From Ornithinimicrobium cerasi (GTDB lineage Bacteria > Actinomycetota > Actinomycetes > Actinomycetales > Dermatophilaceae): a stretch of DNA of 64,000 nucleotides. This document shows, in pieces, positions 18,628-26,948 of the stretch. The translations under genes were made by a program, and so were the position numbers. The stretch spans positions 223,151 to 287,150 of the forward strand of contig NZ_QZMN01000005.1 of NCBI RefSeq assembly GCF_003702705.1, read 5' to 3'. The notes beneath the pieces were generated by a model. The model was not told the DNA's origin and ran no database searches. It was given only the letters and a program-made list of their open reading frames with translations. Within the stretch, counting starts at the first letter, position 1. Every line of letters starts with the position of its first letter.

Positions 18628-19875
18628 TCACCGCGCGCGCCGGTGCCAGAGCCACAGCGCCCCACCCAGCACCGCGAGCGCCGCGCTCGCGAGCGCGACC
18701 TGCAGGAGGCTGCCGTCCACGAGCGGCACGAGCGCCCCGGCCAGGGCGGCGTTGAAGAGCAGCGACGCGAAGGACGCCATCGAGGCGGCGGCCCCGCGAC
18801 GCTCGGGGAAGAGGTCCAGCATCGCCAGCTGCAGCAACGGGAAGACGATGCCGATGCCGACCCCCAGCAGCGTCGGGCCGACCACCGCCCACGGCAGCAC
18901 CGGCACCGTCGCCGTCAGCACGACGTTGACCGCCGCCGAGGCCAGCAGGCCCACCATCGCCCCGTCCACGAGCCGCCGCGGGTCCACCCTTCCCGCGAGC
19001 CGGGTCGAGAGCCACGACCCGGCCACCATGCCGGCGATCATCGGCACGAAGAGCAGCCAGAAGTCGCGCTCCCCCCGCCCGAGCAGGTCCACGACGATGA
19101 TCGGCGCCCCGGCCACGTAGATGAAGTAGCTGGCGAACGCGAAGGTCGTGCACAGCGCCAGCCGCTCGAAGCGCCACGACCGCGCGACCTCCCACAGGCC
19201 GCCGACCACCGACCCCAGGTGCAACGGCTGCCGAGCCGACCTCGGGAGCGTCTCCGGCAGGACGAGCGCCGTGAGCACGGCGACGAGGACGGCATACCCG
19301 GCCACGAAGACGAAGATCGCCTGCCACGGCCCGAACCGCAGGATCTCGCCGCCGACCACCGGCGCGACCGCCGGCGCCACGGCGAAGACCATGAGCACCC
19401 GCGCCATCATCCGCTGCGCCTGCGCACCGCTGTAGAGGTCCCGGATGACGGCCCGGCTGACGATGGTCGCCGCCCCCGCGAACAACCCTTGCGCCACCCG
19501 CCCGGCGAGCAGCACCTCGAAGGTCGGGGCGAGGAGGCAGAGCAGCGAGGCGAGGACATACCCCGTCAGCCCGCCGATCATCACCGGCTTGCGCCCCAGG
19601 CTGTCCGAGAGCGGTCCGTGGAAGATGCTCATGACGCCGAAGCTGAGCAGGTACACGCTCGTGACCTGCTGCATCGCCGTCGTGTCGACGGCATACTCGC
19701 GACCCACGTCGGGGTAGGCCGGGAAGATCGTGTCGATGGTGAACGGCCCGAGCATCGCGAGGCTGGCCAGCACCAGCGTGAGCAACCACGCCGGACGCGT
19801 CGACAGCACCGGCTGCCCCGCCTCCGGCACCCGCTCCGTCCCCGTCACCGTGCGCACGCTACCCGGCGCACCCAC
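18628..19875 (-). CDS. Bcr/CflA-type MFS drug exporter
   Basis: 415 residues, 12 predicted membrane helices. Family marks: P-x-Y-P-D-V-G in the first loop, the MFS signature G-P-L-S-D-S-L-G-R-K-P-V between helices 2 and 3, and V-S-R-A-V-I-R-D-L-Y-S-G in the region specific to Bcr/CflA transporters (bicyclomycin, chloramphenicol, sulfonamide or dipeptide export). Proton antiport in the plasma membrane is expected. The start is GTG 19875; AGGAGG lies only 3 bases ahead, so a GTG a few codons downstream may be used instead. Divergent from the GH13 gene. Confidence 0.85.
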   Translation of the reverse strand: MGAPGSVRTVTGTERVPEAGQPVLSTRPAWLLTLVLASLAMLGPFTIDTIFPAYPDVGREYAVDTTAMQQVTSVYLLSFGVMSIFHGPLSDSLGRKPVMIGGLTGYVLASLLCLLAPTFEVLLAGRVAQGLFAGAATIVSRAVIRDLYSGAQAQRMMARVLMVFAVAPAVAPVVGGEILRFGPWQAIFVFVAGYAVLVAVLTALVLPETLPRSARQPLHLGSVVGGLWEVARSWRFERLALCTTFAFASYFIYVAGAPIIVVDLLGRGERDFWLLFVPMIAGMVAGSWLSTRLAGRVDPRRLVDGAMVGLLASAAVNVVLTATVPVLPWAVVGPTLLGVGIGIVFPLLQLAMLDLFPERRGAAASMASFASLLFNAALAGALVPLVDGSLLQVALASAALAVLGGALWLWHRRAR

Positions 19876-19999
19876 CTGCCTCCTCGCACGCCGGGGACCG
19901 GTCGGCCCCGCCGACTAGCATGGGCGGGCCGGGCGCGGTCGTCGCGCCCGTCCTCTGCGACCGGGGTCCCCCGGCCGCCACCGACCAGAGAGGTATGCC

Positions 20000-21739
20000 G
20001 TGAGCGCTGCGGGTATGGGGGCCGTCCCCGTCGACGGAGGTTTCGCCTTCCGGGTCTGGGCACCGAACGCCGACGCCGTGCACGTCGTCGGCGACTTCAA
20101 CGGCTGGGACCACGCCGCCGACGCCCTGCACCACGAGGACAACGGCCACTGGTACGGCGAGGTCAAGGGGGCCGAGCACGGCCAGGAGTACCAGTTCCTC
20201 ATCTCCAACGGCGAGCAGCGCCTCCTGCGCATCGACCCCCGCGCCCAGGCCGTGACCAACTCCGTGGGCAACGGCCACCTCTACGACCACTCCCGTTTCG
20301 ACTGGGGCGACGACGAGGTGTTCGAGACGCCCGGCCAGCACGAGCTGGTCGTCTACGAGACCCACATCGGCAGCTTCGTGCCGAGCGGCGACGGCGGCCC
20401 GGCCGACCTGCACGACCTCACCGGCAAGCTGGACTACCTCGTCGGGCTCGGGGTCAACGCGGTCGAGCTGATGCCGCTGATGGAGTTCGCCGGTGACTAC
20501 TCCTGGGGCTACAACCCGGCGCACATCTTCGCCGTGGAGCACACCTACGGCGGCCCGGTCGCCCTGAAGAACTTCGTCCGCGAGGCCCACAAGCACGGCA
20601 TCGCCGTCCTCGTCGACGTCGTCTACAACCACTTCGGCCCGAGCGACCTCTCGCTGTGGCAGTTCGACGGCTGGTCCGAGAACGGCAAGGGCGGGATCTA
20701 CTTCTACAACGACCACCGCAGCAGCACCCCGTGGGGCGACACGCGACCCGACTACGGCCGGCAGGAGGTGCGTGACTTCATCCTCGACAACGCCCGGATG
20801 TGGCTGCGCGACTACCACGCGGACGGCCTGCGCCTGGACATGACGCCCTACATGCGCAAGGTCGACGGCTTCAGCGGCGACATCCCCGAGGGCTGGGAGA
20901 TGATGCGCATGATCGCCGAGATGGTCCGCACGGAGTTCCCCGGTCGTCTCGTCTTCGCGGAGGACCTGCACAACGACGCGGCCGTCACCAAGGTCGGCCA
21001 CGGCGGTGCCTCCCTGCACGCTCAGTGGGACAACCAGTTCGTCCACCCGGTGCGCGAGGCGCTCATCACTCACTCGGACGAGCACCGCTCCATCCCCGCC
21101 GTCGCCCAGGCGGTGATGCACCGCTACCACCACGCGTTCGACCGGGTCATCTACACCGAGTCCCACGACGAGGTCGCCAACGGCAAGGCGCGCATCACCT
21201 CCGAGGTCCGCGGCGACAACCCCAGCGGCTGGGACGCCCAGAAGCGCGCCACCCTCGGGGCTGCGCTGGTGCTCACCTCCCCGGGGATCCCGATGCTCTT
21301 CCAGGGCCAGGAGTTCCTCGAGGACGAGTGGTTCCGCGACACCGTCCCGCTGGACTGGGAACGGGCGTGGGCCTTCCGGGACATCACCCAGATGTTCCGC
21401 GACCTCATCCGCATGCGCCGCAACCTCGACGGTGACACCGCCGGGCTGTCCGGCCCCGAGACCAGACTGGTGACCCTCGACGACGACGCCAACGTCATCG
21501 CCTACGTCCGCTCCACCGGCGACGGCCAGCACGTGCTCGTCGCGCTCAACCTCACCGGGCACGCGGTGCAGCGCAAGGTCACCCTGCCCGGCGGGGTCTG
21601 GCGGGTGCGGTTCAACAGCGACGCCCGCCGCTACAGCCAGATCTTCGGCGACCACGCCACCCCGGACCTGGACGCCCAGGACGGTGAGGCCGTGCTCGAC
21701 CTCGGCCCCTACTCGGCGGTGGTCTTCGTCCCGGCCTGA
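20000..21739 (+). CDS. GH13 alpha-glucan enzyme with CBM48 (branching-enzyme-like)
   Basis: 579 residues. N-terminal CBM48 (about 10-95: V-W-A-P-N-A-D-A-V-H-V-V-G-D-F-N-G-W) and a GH13 barrel with nucleophile D280 (L-R-L-D-M-T), acid E321 (F-A-E-D) and D390 (S-H-D-E-V). G-Y-N-P-A-H-I-F and D-V-V-Y-N-H-F-G are the other conserved barrel motifs. S-H-D-E-V-x-N-G-K resembles glycogen branching enzymes, but at 579 residues it lacks their N-terminal N1 domain, and trehalohydrolase-type activity is possible. Start GTG 20000 has AGAGAGG upstream; TAGCAT at 19916 may be its -10. The 3' end runs 31 bases into the convergent regulator gene. Confidence 0.85.
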   Translation: MSAAGMGAVPVDGGFAFRVWAPNADAVHVVGDFNGWDHAADALHHEDNGHWYGEVKGAEHGQEYQFLISNGEQRLLRIDPRAQAVTNSVGNGHLYDHSRFDWGDDEVFETPGQHELVVYETHIGSFVPSGDGGPADLHDLTGKLDYLVGLGVNAVELMPLMEFAGDYSWGYNPAHIFAVEHTYGGPVALKNFVREAHKHGIAVLVDVVYNHFGPSDLSLWQFDGWSENGKGGIYFYNDHRSSTPWGDTRPDYGRQEVRDFILDNARMWLRDYHADGLRLDMTPYMRKVDGFSGDIPEGWEMMRMIAEMVRTEFPGRLVFAEDLHNDAAVTKVGHGGASLHAQWDNQFVHPVREALITHSDEHRSIPAVAQAVMHRYHHAFDRVIYTESHDEVANGKARITSEVRGDNPSGWDAQKRATLGAALVLTSPGIPMLFQGQEFLEDEWFRDTVPLDWERAWAFRDITQMFRDLIRMRRNLDGDTAGLSGPETRLVTLDDDANVIAYVRSTGDGQHVLVALNLTGHAVQRKVTLPGGVWRVRFNSDARRYSQIFGDHATPDLDAQDGEAVLDLGPYSAVVFVPA

Positions 21740-22416
21740 GCGGCCCGGCCGCCCTGCGGCACGGGGTGGGTCACCCGGACCCGGTCGGGCAGCATGCCGT
21801 GGTCCAGACCCCAGAGCACGGCCTGGGAGCGTCGGGACACATCCATCTTGCGGTAGGCCGTGCGGACGTAGGTCTTGACCGAGTTGATCGAGAGGTAGCT
21901 GCGGGCTGCGATGTCGGCGTTGGTCAGACCCTGGGTGATGAGCGCGATGACCTCGGACTCCCGAGGCGAGAGGCCCTCGCCCCGCCCCGGCCAGTCGCCG
22001 CCGCTCACCTCGGGCTCCGCGCCCACCTCGTGCTGGGTCGAGACCACGACGTCGCCGCGCGCCATCCGCTCGATCGCGGAGACGAGCTCCTCCGCCGGCA
22101 GGGACTTGTCGAGATACCCCCGGCAGCCCTTCGCCAGCGCGACCTCGACGAGCTGCGGGTGCATGTTCCAGGTGTAGACCGCGATGGCCCCGGTGTTGGA
22201 CTGGTCGAGCACGACGTCGATCTCCGAGCTGTCCACCTGGGTCTCGGAGAAGGTGTCGTAGAGGGTGACGTCGACCGAGGCGTTGACCGGCAGGGAGGCG
22301 TCCAGCTCGACGACCTCGATCCGCCCGTCGAAGGGTTGCAGCATGGCGTGCAGCCCCCGCACGACCACCTCGTAGTCGTTGACGAGAGCCACCCGGACCC
22401 GTCCGCTCGCTGCCAT
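21709..22416 (-). CDS. NarL/LuxR-family response regulator
   Basis: 235 residues. Receiver-like domain with the acidic N14-D15 region and likely phospho-Asp D54 (T-L-Y-D-T); the usual Thr/Lys switch pair is partly kept (Y-T-W-N, L-D-K-S). C-terminal LuxR helix-turn-helix (about 150-205: L-S-P-R-E-S-E-V-I-A-L-I, N-A-D-I-A-x-x-S-Y-L-S-I-N-S-V-K-T-Y-V). No kinase is adjacent. Start ATG 22416 has TACCCT 8 bases upstream and no SD, so the mRNA may be leaderless. The coding end overlaps the GH13 gene tail to tail. Confidence 0.85.
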   Translation of the reverse strand: MAASGRVRVALVNDYEVVVRGLHAMLQPFDGRIEVVELDASLPVNASVDVTLYDTFSETQVDSSEIDVVLDQSNTGAIAVYTWNMHPQLVEVALAKGCRGYLDKSLPAEELVSAIERMARGDVVVSTQHEVGAEPEVSGGDWPGRGEGLSPRESEVIALITQGLTNADIAARSYLSINSVKTYVRTAYRKMDVSRRSQAVLWGLDHGMLPDRVRVTHPVPQGGRAAQAGTKTTAE

Positions 22417-22424
22417 AGGGACAC

Positions 22425-22430
22425 AGGGTA
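22425..22430 (-). promoter_or_regulatory. -10 box for leaderless regulator start
   Basis: TACCCT on the minus strand, 8 bases before ATG 22416. Part of the recurring -10-at-start pattern in this window. Confidence 0.35.
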
Positions 22431-22454
22431 CGCACCGGTAGCCCGGACGTCGCT

Positions 22455-22485
22455 CTCGGTTGACCGAGCCTCACCCCTGTGGGTG
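22455..22485. promoter_or_regulatory. Two short dyads in the regulator/GT2 divergent promoter
   Basis: CTCGGT-TG-ACCGAG (22455-22468) and CACCC-CTGT-GGGTG (22472-22485) are perfect inverted repeats lying side by side in the 105-base gap between divergent genes. TTGACC inside the first could serve as a -35. Operators for the LuxR-type regulator are a plausible reading. Confidence 0.35.
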
Positions 22486-22521
22486 TGGTAGAGGGATCCG
22501 CGGAACTGGAAGTCTCGGACG

Positions 22522-23391
22522 GTGAGAGAACACATCGCCGTCCTGACCATGACCCGAGGCCGCCACGAGCAGCTCCTGGGACAGGTCGACGGACTGTCCG
22601 TCGGGTCACGGCCCCCGTTCATGCACAGCGTGGTGTCGATGGGGGACCGGGACCTCACCCGCGGCCGCCTGCCGCTGGGCACGGACCGGTGGCGCACGGT
22701 GGTCCGCCCCGTCCCCACCGACCGCCGTGCCCTGCCGCTGGCCGCGGCCCGCAACCTCGCCGCGCAGGAGGCGATCGACGGCGGCGCCGAGGTCCTCGTC
22801 TTCCTCGACGGTGACATCATCCCGGGCAGCCGCACCCTGGAGCGCTACGCCGAGGTCCTCACCGGTCCCCGGGCGTCGGTCGGCCTGGCCGACGTCGACG
22901 GACCCGTCCTGTGGTGCGGCCCGATCCTCCAGCTCGAGCCCCTGGAGCCGGGCGCGGTCGGTTACCCGATGCGTCGCCTCAACACCCTCGCGCGCCGCAC
23001 CCCCGGGACACCCCGCGTCCGGGTGGGGGAGGTCCGGGTCGAGGAGCGCTGGGAGCTCTTCCGGGCCGTGGCGTTCGCGATGACCACCGAGGACTTCCTC
23101 GCCACCGGGGGCTTCCACCCCGGCTACACCGGCCACGGGCTGGAGGACGCCGACTTAGCCGAGGTGGTCCGGCGCGCCGGCGGCACGATGGCCTGGGTGG
23201 GCGGCGCGACCGCCTACCTGCAGCCCGGGCAGCAGGTCGCCCCGGAGCACGAGGTGCGGATCGCCGCCAACCACGCCCGCATCTGGCGGGAGCGGTGGGA
23301 CGAGTCAGCCAACCACCCGTGGCTCACCCGTCTCGTCGCGGAGGGTCGGCTCACCCGCGGGCAGGACGGCAGCTACAGCCTGGCGGCCTGA
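22522..23391 (+). CDS. Family 2 glycosyltransferase
   Basis: 289 residues, soluble. N-terminal nucleotide-sugar domain starts with I-A-V-L-T-M-T-R-G-R; the metal-binding D-x-D is in V-F-L-D-G-D-I-I-P-G (about 93-102). The acceptor half has G-G-F-H-P-G-Y-T-G-H-G-L-E-D-A-D-L, the galactosyltransferase C-terminal type, where E-D binds the acceptor. The acceptor is unknown and no polysaccharide genes are nearby apart from the GH13 enzyme. Start GTG 22522 has no strong SD. Confidence 0.82.
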   Translation: MREHIAVLTMTRGRHEQLLGQVDGLSVGSRPPFMHSVVSMGDRDLTRGRLPLGTDRWRTVVRPVPTDRRALPLAAARNLAAQEAIDGGAEVLVFLDGDIIPGSRTLERYAEVLTGPRASVGLADVDGPVLWCGPILQLEPLEPGAVGYPMRRLNTLARRTPGTPRVRVGEVRVEERWELFRAVAFAMTTEDFLATGGFHPGYTGHGLEDADLAEVVRRAGGTMAWVGGATAYLQPGQQVAPEHEVRIAANHARIWRERWDESANHPWLTRLVAEGRLTRGQDGSYSLAA

Positions 23392-23407
23392 CCGCCTCAC
23401 CCTCGGC

Positions 23408-26173
23408 TCACCCGGTCACGGCCACCACGGCGTGCGCGCCCCGCTCGGCGTCCACCATCACGTGGCTCACCGCCGGGTAGTGACCGGCCTCGGGGAAGGT
23501 CAGCTCGACGAAGCCGCCCTGCGCCGCCTGCAGCCCCAGCGTCTGCGCGCCGGACCCCTCCGCGCGCGGTCCGAGGAGGTAGGCGCCCTCGGCATACACC
23601 GTGTCGAACTGGCCGCCGACCACGTGGAACGAGCTGGCCCGGCTCGGCCCCGCGTCGAGCACCCAGATCCGCACCCGCTCGCCGACCCGCGCGGCCATCG
23701 GGTGCTGGTCGTACTGGTTGGCGATGCCGTTGAAGGTGACGAACGCCGGCCGCTCGGCCGCGACCGCGTCGGCGTCGACCTCCGCAGCCTCCACCTCACC
23801 CTGACCGGTGCCGGTCGCCAGGTAGACCTCGGACTGGACCAGGACGTACTCCCGGTCGACCTCCGGCAGCCCCTCCTCCGGCTCGATGACGACGGCCCCG
23901 TGCATGCCCGCGGCGATGTGCGAGCTCATCGGCATCGTCGAGCAGTGGTACATCCAGATCCCCGCCCGCGTGGCGGTGAACCGGTAGACGAGGCTCTCGC
24001 CCGGCGCGATCGTGCGCATCGGCCGGTCGGGGGCGAGGGCGCCGGCGTGGAAGTCGATGGAGTGCCCGATGGAGCCGTCGTTGACGAGGGTGATCTCGAA
24101 GACGTCGCCGACCCGCCCGTGGAGCGTGGGCCCCGGCACCTGCCCGCCGAACGTCCACCGCGTCTGCGTGACGCCCGGCGCCACCTCGAGCTCGACCTCC
24201 TCCACCTCGAGGGTGAGCCGGTGCACCCGCTCGTCGGTGAGAGGGGCGAGGACGGGGTCGACCGGCGCGGCCACCACCGCGTCCGGGTCGAGGGAGGGCG
24301 TCGCCCTCGAGGGGTATGCCGTACCCGCGCCGGCCGATCCGGTGCCGCCGGCCGCTCCGGTGGCTGACCCTGGGCCGGCCGGCCCTGCGTCGGTGCCCCC
24401 GGTGACGACGACGTCGAAGGTCATCCCCATCTGCCGGTGACCGACGATCGTGCACCAGCCCTCGACGGACTCCCCGACCACCCCGAGATCCAGCGTCGCG
24501 CTCTCACCGGGCGCCAGGCGGGGAGTGCGCTCGTCGAGCAGCTGGAGGTCGTGGACGGTGGTCGGGTCCTCGTTGACCAGCTCGACGACGAGCCGGTCCC
24601 CGGCGGGCACCTCCACCGACGACGGCTCGAACCGCATGTCGAGCGCGCGCACCTGGACCGTCGTCGTGCGGCCGGTCGGCTCCACCGCCGTGCGGCCCCC
24701 GGACACCGTCCCGGTCCCGCCGCCCAGCCCCGCGGCGGCGGGGTCGAGCACCACCCCCACCGAGACGGCGAGGACGAGGGCGGAGAGCGCCGTGACGAGC
24801 TGGCCGCCGGACCAGACCGACGGCATCCGGTCGGGGGCCCCCGCGGCCAGCCCGGGCGCCGGCCGCGCCCCGGCGGGCCGCTCCCCCCGGGCCTGGGCCT
24901 CGGCGACCTCGCGGCGGGCGCGGACCGAGGCCAGGATCCCGCCGACCATGAGGGGCACGAAGGCGGCCAGCGCGAGCAGCACCAGGCCCGACACCAGGAC
25001 CCGCACCCAGCTCGGCACCGGGAGCAGGCACAGCAGCAGCCCGAGGTTGACCGTGACGAGACGCGCGGTCCCGAACCGGTCGAACCACCGCTGGCCGGCG
25101 CGCACCACGGTCTTGCCGCCGCCGAGGACGGAGGGGACGAGGTAGGAGAGGGCGCCGGGGAGCAGCTGGCCGGCGAACCCGACGACGAGGATGGCGCTCA
25201 CCGTCCCGAAGCCGGTCGTGAACTCCCCCCACGTCCCGCTCCGCGCCAGCCGGACGAGCACGACGACGATCCCGCCGAGCCACCAGAGCAGCGACAGCCC
25301 GACCGAGGCGGGCGCGAACTCGCGCGGCGGGGCCTTGCGGACCGGTGCGAGGGCGGCGCTGGCCCACCAGAGGAGCGCGACGGCATACCCGGTGAGGGCC
25401 AGGAGGGCGAGCAGGCGCACGCCCGCCACCCCCGCGACCACGAGAAGCGACAGGGAGGCGACGAGCAGGGGCAGCGCCTCCGTGGCGCGGCGCTCCGCGG
25501 CCGGGCCGATCGGGGTGCGCAGCATCGTCGGCCACAGCGTCAGCAGCGTGCCCGTCACCGTCAGCCCGACCCACCCGAGGACGTTGACCGCCACGTGCGC
25601 GAGGAGGAACCGGCCGTGCAGGGGGTCGCCGAGGCCGAGGGCCAGGGTCGCGCCGAGGGTCGCCCCGACGGGCAGGCAGACGGCGGCGGCGAGGTAGTAG
25701 CGGACGGTGATCCGGAACCGGCCGGGCAGCGCCACCCGCAGGCGCCGCCACAGCTGCACCCCGTGCCAGGCGACGGCGACGGTGACCAGCGAGGCCCCGA
25801 CCACCGTCACCGGCCACCACCCCGTCGGGACGCCGACGAGCGTGACCGCCGTGCCGACGAGCAGGAGCAGGAGGCGCCGGGCCTGGACGCGGCGGTCGTC
25901 CAGCCCCGGCGCGGTCTTGAGGAGCGCCTGGGTGAAGTGGGTGCTCCACACCATGATCGAGTGGGTCAGCGCGCCGAGGAGGACCAGGTGGACCATGAGC
26001 CATCGCGACCCCGGCACGAACGGGTGCACGAGGGTCATGAGCACGGCCAGCACGAGCCACAGCAGGCCGGGGTAGTCGCGCAGCGCCCAGCGCCCGCGAC
26101 CGGTGCCGGCGCCTCGGGCCGGACGCGGGGGTCGGGACGAGGACGGTCCGGCGGGCAGAGAGGGTGCGCTCAC
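23408..26173 (-). CDS. nirK: Copper nitrite reductase fused to a multi-TM domain and an extra cupredoxin
   Basis: 921 residues. Residues about 35-480 hold a dozen or so hydrophobic helices with conserved histidines (L-T-H-S-I-M-V-W-S-T-H-F). Next comes a cupredoxin (about 495-590) with W-C-T-I-V-G-H-R-Q-M-G-M, a type-1 copper site, then a Ser/Gly/Ala linker. The last 300 residues are a two-domain NirK: G-H-S-I-D-F-H (type-1 and type-2 His), Y-H-C-S-T-M-P-M-S-S-H-I-A-A-G-M (type-2 His, then Cys, His, Met of type-1) and S-F-H-V-V-G-G (third type-2 His). All seven ligands are there, so nitrite reduction to NO outside the membrane is expected. GTG 26173 overlaps the hemerythrin stop. Confidence 0.88.
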   Translation of the reverse strand: MSAPSLPAGPSSSRPPRPARGAGTGRGRWALRDYPGLLWLVLAVLMTLVHPFVPGSRWLMVHLVLLGALTHSIMVWSTHFTQALLKTAPGLDDRRVQARRLLLLLVGTAVTLVGVPTGWWPVTVVGASLVTVAVAWHGVQLWRRLRVALPGRFRITVRYYLAAAVCLPVGATLGATLALGLGDPLHGRFLLAHVAVNVLGWVGLTVTGTLLTLWPTMLRTPIGPAAERRATEALPLLVASLSLLVVAGVAGVRLLALLALTGYAVALLWWASAALAPVRKAPPREFAPASVGLSLLWWLGGIVVVLVRLARSGTWGEFTTGFGTVSAILVVGFAGQLLPGALSYLVPSVLGGGKTVVRAGQRWFDRFGTARLVTVNLGLLLCLLPVPSWVRVLVSGLVLLALAAFVPLMVGGILASVRARREVAEAQARGERPAGARPAPGLAAGAPDRMPSVWSGGQLVTALSALVLAVSVGVVLDPAAAGLGGGTGTVSGGRTAVEPTGRTTTVQVRALDMRFEPSSVEVPAGDRLVVELVNEDPTTVHDLQLLDERTPRLAPGESATLDLGVVGESVEGWCTIVGHRQMGMTFDVVVTGGTDAGPAGPGSATGAAGGTGSAGAGTAYPSRATPSLDPDAVVAAPVDPVLAPLTDERVHRLTLEVEEVELEVAPGVTQTRWTFGGQVPGPTLHGRVGDVFEITLVNDGSIGHSIDFHAGALAPDRPMRTIAPGESLVYRFTATRAGIWMYHCSTMPMSSHIAAGMHGAVVIEPEEGLPEVDREYVLVQSEVYLATGTGQGEVEAAEVDADAVAAERPAFVTFNGIANQYDQHPMAARVGERVRIWVLDAGPSRASSFHVVGGQFDTVYAEGAYLLGPRAEGSGAQTLGLQAAQGGFVELTFPEAGHYPAVSHVMVDAERGAHAVVAVTG

Positions 26174-26607
26174 GGGACGGGCGGCGTGGCCCGGTCCACC
26201 TCGTCCCAGTCCGGGCCGTCGAGCGCGATCGCCGAGGCGGGGAAGAGACCGTTGTCCTCGCGGTCGACGTGGTGCCGCAGGTCGTGCAGGAAGGCGTCGA
26301 CGAGGTCGTGCTCACCGGCGGCGATCCGCTCGAGCTGCGCGTCGAGGGTCGTGTGCTCGGCGCACAGGCTGTCGATGTGGTCGGTGAACTCCTCCTGCTG
26401 CCGCATCACCGCGAACAGCCCGACCTCCTCCGCACGCGTGTGCGGGTGCAGCAGCGCGCCGACGGCGTCGACCGCCGCCGCGACCTGCGAGGGGTTCCCC
26501 TCCTCGCAGGCCCGGCGCAGCGACCCTGCGGCGTTGACGATCTCGGTGTGCTCGGCCATGAACCGGCCGATGACCGTGATCGACTCGCAGCCGCAGTAGG
26601 TGCACAT
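26170..26607 (-). CDS. Hemerythrin-domain protein
   Basis: 145 residues. Four-helix HHE domain with H-T-E-I near 20, H-P-H-T-R-A-E-E (54-61), H-I-D-S-L-C-A-E-H-T (77-86) and H-D-L-R-H-H-V-D-R-E-D (107-117), which can bind a di-iron centre. An N-terminal C-T-Y-C-G-C is distinctive. Relatives bind O2 or NO or repair iron-sulfur clusters (YtfE/Ric-like). Lying directly before nirK with a GTGA overlap, a role in NO trafficking or detoxification is the best inference. Confidence 0.85.
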   Translation of the reverse strand: MCTYCGCESITVIGRFMAEHTEIVNAAGSLRRACEEGNPSQVAAAVDAVGALLHPHTRAEEVGLFAVMRQQEEFTDHIDSLCAEHTTLDAQLERIAAGEHDLVDAFLHDLRHHVDREDNGLFPASAIALDGPDWDEVDRATPPVP

Positions 26608-26610
26608 GCC

Positions 26611-26913
26611 TCAGGCGGTACGCGTCAGGCGCAGGGTCCAGGCCTCGGGGCCGCGCTCGCGGTAGTCCCAGGTCACCGCGTCGCCCTCGCGCTCGCTGAT
26701 CTGCGCGAGCAGCGGCAGCGGGTCGTGCGGGGCGATGAGGTCCATCTGCTGGCCCGGGCGCAGGCCGCCCAGCGCCCCGAAGATGGTCGCGTGCCGGATC
26801 GCGTGCGGGATCTGCCGTGCGTCCAGCGCGGGGACGCCCTCGTCGGTGCAGCCGCAGCCGCAGCCGGTCTGGCTCTTCTGCGTGAGCGGGAGCTCGGGTC
26901 GGGTGTCGGTCAT
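26611..26913 (-). CDS. DUF2249 domain protein
   Basis: 100 residues from ATG 26913, with AAGGAG 8 bases upstream. N-terminal Cys cluster G-C-G-C-G-C, then a TusA-like alpha/beta fold: L-D-A-R-Q-I-P-H-A-I-R, L-R-P-G-Q-Q-M-D-L-I-A-P-H-D-P-L-P-L-L. DUF2249 proteins recur beside hemerythrins and nitrite or NO reductases in denitrifiers; the biochemical role is not known. The hemerythrin gene starts 3 bases after its stop. Confidence 0.8.
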   Translation of the reverse strand: MTDTRPELPLTQKSQTGCGCGCTDEGVPALDARQIPHAIRHATIFGALGGLRPGQQMDLIAPHDPLPLLAQISEREGDAVTWDYRERGPEAWTLRLTRTA

Positions 26914-26948
26914 GGGTTCTCCTTCTCTCGGGTGGGTCAGGGCGGTGC

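Noticed and set aside
19859-22609. 916-codon minus-strand frame across GH13 and the regulator
   Set aside because: Mirror of GH13 coding sequence; the real regulator lies in another frame with clear receiver and LuxR domains.
23408-24460. Laccase-type multicopper oxidase
   Set aside because: Ligand pattern is that of two-domain NirK with one type-1 and one type-2 copper; the trinuclear His-X-His pairs of laccases are missing.
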